Part shown: positions 61,412 through 64,000 of the stretch, piece by piece
Position numbering within the stretch: position 1 is the first letter of the stretch
How the letters are laid out: every line of letters begins with the position of its first letter
Made by a program: the position numbers and the translations under genes
DNA from: Pedobacter panaciterrae
GTDB taxonomy: Bacteria; Bacteroidota; Bacteroidia; Sphingobacteriales; Sphingobacteriaceae
DNA: 64,000 nucleotides
Direction of reading: 5' to 3'
NCBI RefSeq assembly: GCF_001636695.1
Contig: NZ_LGEL01000011.1
Coordinates: 62,001 to 126,000 of the forward strand
Notes under the pieces: generated by a model
The model's database searches: none
Seen by the model: only the letters and a program-made list of their open reading frames with translations
Told to the model about the DNA's origin: nothing

Positions 61412-62485
61412 TTAAAATAGATTGAGTTGAGCTTGCGGTACTTTAAACAAACCGGAGTTCAACTCTATTCTTTTCTCATTAAGGTGATTCAAGCGGCAGT
61501 GAAGTTTAAAGTTATCTCTTATTAACTGTGCAATATTACCATCGCCCCTCATTCTATCCCCAAACCTGCTATCATTTACATTCCCACCATGACAGGATTG
61601 AATCATATGCCATACCTTTTCAAAACGATCAGGATAGTTTTTTCGCAACCAGTCTTCAAATATTCCTCCAATAGCACCATTAAGTCGCACCACTGTATAG
61701 CCGGCAGATTTAGCTCCACAACCGGCAATTGTTTTTAAGATAAGAGGTATTTCATGATCACTTAAACCTGGAACGAGTGGCGCAACCATAACACCCATTG
61801 GAATTCCTGCTTTACTCAGTTCTTCAACTATTTTTAATCGCTGTTTGGCAGTTGTTGTTCTTGGTTCCATCTTTGAACGAAGTTTTTCATTTAAACTGTT
61901 GATGGAAACATAAACCATACATAGATTAAGTTTGGCCATTTCCTGCAAAATATCCACATCACGTAATATTAATGCATTTTTTGTAATCATGCCTATGGGC
62001 TGCTTATACGCAAGCGCAATTTCCAAAAGTTGTCGGGTGATTTTAAATCGTCTTTCTGCTGGTTGATAGCAATCTGTATTGCCCGATAATGAGATCGTGG
62101 CTGCATCCCATCCTTTACGTTCCAGGAATTTTTTGAACAGGACAGGGGCATCAGTTTTTACTATGATCTTACGTTCAAAATCCAGCCCTGCACTAAATCC
62201 CCAGTATTCATGAGCATTTCTTGCATAACAATATGTACAACCGTGTTCACATCCCTGGTAAGGATTTAGAGAATAAAGCATACCTACATCAGGACTATCT
62301 ACTTTGTTTACAATGGATTTTGATTTGCCAAAAATGAAGGTGGTTTTTTGATCTTCTTCTTCCCATTCATCAATTCCCTCGTCATGTTCCTTTACATAAT
62401 CGTTTTTAGCAAAGCGATTATGAGGATTGAACTGAGCTCCTCTTCCTTTGTGGTAATTGTCAGGTGTTTCTTTGTCTAATATCAT
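61412..62485 (-). CDS. PA0069/Rv2578c-family radical SAM protein
   Basis: 357 residues, cytoplasmic. The iron-sulfur motif is CEHGCTYCYARNAHEYW (Cys-x3-Cys-x2-Cys), typical of this family together with the N-terminal RGAQFNPHNRF and NPYQGCEHG. Other conserved parts: SGNTDCYQPAERRFKITRQLLE, LITKNALILRD-like MITKNALILRDVDIL, VYVSINSLNEKLRSKMEPRT, VMVAPLVPGLSDHEIP and VRLNGAIGGIFEDWL. The family is widespread, related to spore photoproduct lyase-like and DNA/RNA-modifying radical SAM enzymes, but without an assigned substrate. Stand-alone on the minus strand. Confidence 0.93.
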   Translation of the reverse strand: MILDKETPDNYHKGRGAQFNPHNRFAKNDYVKEHDEGIDEWEEEDQKTTFIFGKSKSIVNKVDSPDVGMLYSLNPYQGCEHGCTYCYARNAHEYWGFSAGLDFERKIIVKTDAPVLFKKFLERKGWDAATISLSGNTDCYQPAERRFKITRQLLEIALAYKQPIGMITKNALILRDVDILQEMAKLNLCMVYVSINSLNEKLRSKMEPRTTTAKQRLKIVEELSKAGIPMGVMVAPLVPGLSDHEIPLILKTIAGCGAKSAGYTVVRLNGAIGGIFEDWLRKNYPDRFEKVWHMIQSCHGGNVNDSRFGDRMRGDGNIAQLIRDNFKLHCRLNHLNEKRIELNSGLFKVPQAQLNLF

Positions 62486-62530
62486 TAGTTAAAATTACTA
62501 AAAATATTAGTATTACTGAAAATAAGTTTT

Positions 62531-63769
62531 TCATTTTTTTTGAGAAGGGACGTAGTCAACAGGTACCATGTCTGCAACTTTCTCATATCCCCAAAATCCG
62601 GAATATAATAGTGATCTGGGGTCTAGAACAGAACCATATTCATAAAAACTAGCTGGACCGTTTATCATATGGACAACAGATATCTGGTAGTTTGGTACAT
62701 CGGGTGGTCTGCCAATTGTATGACCGGAAGTAGTAGTATATTGTTTACTTTCTCTTTCTTTGGTAAACATAATGTATAAGGCATCGGCATAGTTAATTGT
62801 TTTAAGGTCTTTATAGATAGTTTTTACTAATGTATCAGTGTTTACTTCTGTTCTGTTTAATACCTCGAGAGTTTTAGGCTCATTCTTTCTTTTTTGCCAG
62901 TAAATTAGAGAATCGTTTCTGGGATCTGTTAATAATCCGGGCTTTATCTGGGAGGAAAAAAGGTTGATCTTGTAGTCAATCAGGTTATCCGGTAGTCTTT
63001 TTTTATTTTCTATTTCGCTAAGTTTATAGATGATAAAGCCCTCTTCTTTGGTAGTATTCTTATAAAGTGATTTAAAGAAGTGTTGTGAAGAACCCGCATA
63101 AGCAATTTCTCTATTGTGCATCCATTTTTTCCTTTTTGATTTTGAGCCTTCCAACTCCTCAAAATGGGGGAGTCCGGAGAAAAATATAATGTTCGACTCG
63201 AAATTGCTTTCAAAATACTTCAGGAGGTATTTGATCCTATAGCCTAAGGCCTGATTTTCGACAATTAGAAATTGGTCGGCAGTAACTGTTAGTATCCTTC
63301 TTTTTTTGTCGTAATCGGTTATAATAACCTCTGGATTTAAAATTTTGCACTTTTCAGAATTGGGCGTTTTGCCAATAAATTGTTCTTTAAATAGATTAAT
63401 ATAGGCTTGTCTGTTTGGATCTACATTAATAACCACTTCTTTAAGTTGTGTCACGCTTTCTTTTAATACAGCTTCAATAGAAATGGATTTAGCAGAAAGG
63501 ATTACATTTTTTGTATAGGGTAGAAAGCCTATTACCTGGATAAGTACGTCGTAATTGCCTGGTTTAAGGTTTGGCAATGTAAATTTACCTGAGTTATCTG
63601 ATGTTGTTCCTGTTTTATATCCACTTAAATAGATCCCTGCTCCGGGTAAGGTTTCTCCTTTAAGGTCTTTAACTGTTCCAGATATGGAGAGGGAGTTTTG
63701 CGCATCAACATCCTGATTGAAAAGCAATAAGGCGATGATTAAGAGAAAACACCTGGTCATGATTTTCAT
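62531..63769 (-). CDS. Exported protein with carboxypeptidase-like regulatory domain
   Basis: 412 residues: signal peptide (CFLLIIALLLFNQDVDAQ), CarboxypepD_reg-like Ig domain (about 25-110, ISGTVKDLKGETLPGAGIYLSG and SGKFTLPNLKPGNYDVLIQVIG) followed by a mixed region of about 300 residues (KCKILNPEVIITDYDKKRR, ALGYRIKYLLKYFESNFESN) found in Bacteroidota proteins of unknown function, partly like the N-terminal half of DUF5686 proteins but without the outer-membrane barrel. The C-terminus GYEKVADMVPVDYVPSQKK is matched by the next gene's end. Starts within the stop of the upstream paralogue (4-base overlap), so the two are co-transcribed. Periplasmic or surface location; role unknown. Confidence 0.85.
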   Translation of the reverse strand: MKIMTRCFLLIIALLLFNQDVDAQNSLSISGTVKDLKGETLPGAGIYLSGYKTGTTSDNSGKFTLPNLKPGNYDVLIQVIGFLPYTKNVILSAKSISIEAVLKESVTQLKEVVINVDPNRQAYINLFKEQFIGKTPNSEKCKILNPEVIITDYDKKRRILTVTADQFLIVENQALGYRIKYLLKYFESNFESNIIFFSGLPHFEELEGSKSKRKKWMHNREIAYAGSSQHFFKSLYKNTTKEEGFIIYKLSEIENKKRLPDNLIDYKINLFSSQIKPGLLTDPRNDSLIYWQKRKNEPKTLEVLNRTEVNTDTLVKTIYKDLKTINYADALYIMFTKERESKQYTTTSGHTIGRPPDVPNYQISVVHMINGPASFYEYGSVLDPRSLLYSGFWGYEKVADMVPVDYVPSQKK

Positions 63770-64000
63770 TTGCGCTGTAAGGGAATATAATCCATAGGGA
63801 CCATATCTGCAATTTTTTCGTAAGCCCAGTACCCCTCGTATAAAAATGATCGGGAATCATGAATGCCTCCATTTTCATAAAACCGGATAGCCCCGTTTGT
63901 TAAATTTGCTACAGAGATTTCGTAATTAGGTAAATCCAGTGGCCGATAAATCCAAAAGCCGGTTTTGGAATATGCCATGGACTCTCGTTCTTTAGTGTAT
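63766..64000 (-). CDS. Tandem paralogue of the preceding protein (5' part off window)
   Basis: The frame is open through the window edge; the visible 78 residues begin YTKERESMAYSKTGF and end AYEKIADMVPMDYIPLQRK. They align without gaps of note to the C-terminus of the neighbouring gene (FTKERESKQYTTTSG through GYEKVADMVPVDYVPSQKK), including the shared NYQ/EISV, SFLYEGYW/SLLYSGFW and DMVP-DY motifs. An internal Met would allow a 70-residue protein, but continuity of the paralogy upstream of it shows this is the tail of a longer gene. Partial; function unknown. Confidence 0.8.
   Translation of the reverse strand, partial: YTKERESMAYSKTGFWIYRPLDLPNYEISVANLTNGAIRFYENGGIHDSRSFLYEGYWAYEKIADMVPMDYIPLQRK

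Noticed and set aside
1-64000. CRISPR arrays, tRNA/rRNA genes, transposases, prophage genes
   Set aside because: None seen: no regularly spaced repeats with unique spacers, no cloverleaf or T-loop consensus noticed, and no integrase, transposase or phage structural motifs in the readable frames.

Overview
The window looks like a chromosomal segment from a Sphingobacteriaceae-type Bacteroidota (Pedobacter/Mucilaginibacter-like; the genus is inferred). Support comes from the AT-rich sequence, starts without Shine-Dalgarno sites, -7 promoter elements of the form TAnnTTTG, a TonB-dependent receptor with a carboxypeptidase-like N-terminal domain, LytTR/LytS regulators, a DUF6266-type protein and Gfo/Idh and TIM-barrel proteins with leader peptides. 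I found no rRNA, tRNA, CRISPR array, insertion sequence or prophage.

Region 1 (1-6086, minus strand) holds a diheme cytochrome c, a parallel beta-helix lipoprotein and a TonB-dependent receptor, with a membrane-anchored LytTR regulator upstream. Region 2 (6127-16336, minus) is a tight signalling and cell-wall operon. In transcription order it has a small protein (apparently split by a frameshift), a PP2C phosphatase with a transmembrane helix and an outer beta-rich domain, a 1348-residue fusion of a SEDS glycosyltransferase (RodA/FtsW) with a class B penicillin-binding protein, an FHA protein, and two tandem-duplicated membrane Ser/Thr kinases, one with an SH3-like outer domain. The gene content mirrors the actinobacterial fha-pstP-rodA-pbpA-pknA-pknB locus. 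An OmpA-type lipoprotein follows at 16556-17086.

Region 3 (17636-35371, plus) is the most unusual part: an eight-gene operon with mostly overlapping genes. It encodes two PUFA-synthase-like iterative polyketide/fatty-acid synthases (PfaD-like x2-KS-AT-ACP-ACP-KR, then KS-AT-DH-phosphopantetheinyl transferase), a discrete ACP, an alpha/beta hydrolase, two UGT-like glycosyltransferases, two condensation-fold acyltransferases and a four-helix membrane protein. It carries all the chemistry needed to make, release, glycosylate and acylate a reduced long acyl chain. I infer a dedicated secondary glycolipid pathway of unknown product.

Region 4 (35463-47766) is mostly housekeeping: radical SAM protein, GH20 hexosaminidase with PA14, SRPBCC protein, ammonium transporter plus porin, DUF4468-like and YkuK-like proteins, a DbpA-type DEAD-box helicase, half-size DUF1456 protein, atypical ROK protein, secreted esterase and DUF6266-like protein. 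Region 5 (47767-56857) has a tandem 11-bp repeat, a secreted TIM-barrel isomerase-like protein, a long REP-like hairpin, EttA, an unknown exported protein, a LytS/LytTR two-component pair and ClpC. Region 6 (57068-64000) has a formylglycine-generating-enzyme-like protein, Gfo/Idh oxidoreductase, ApbE flavin transferase and TIM-barrel isomerase (probably one sugar-modification unit), then a PA0069-type radical SAM protein and two tandem paralogous surface proteins, the last cut by the window edge.
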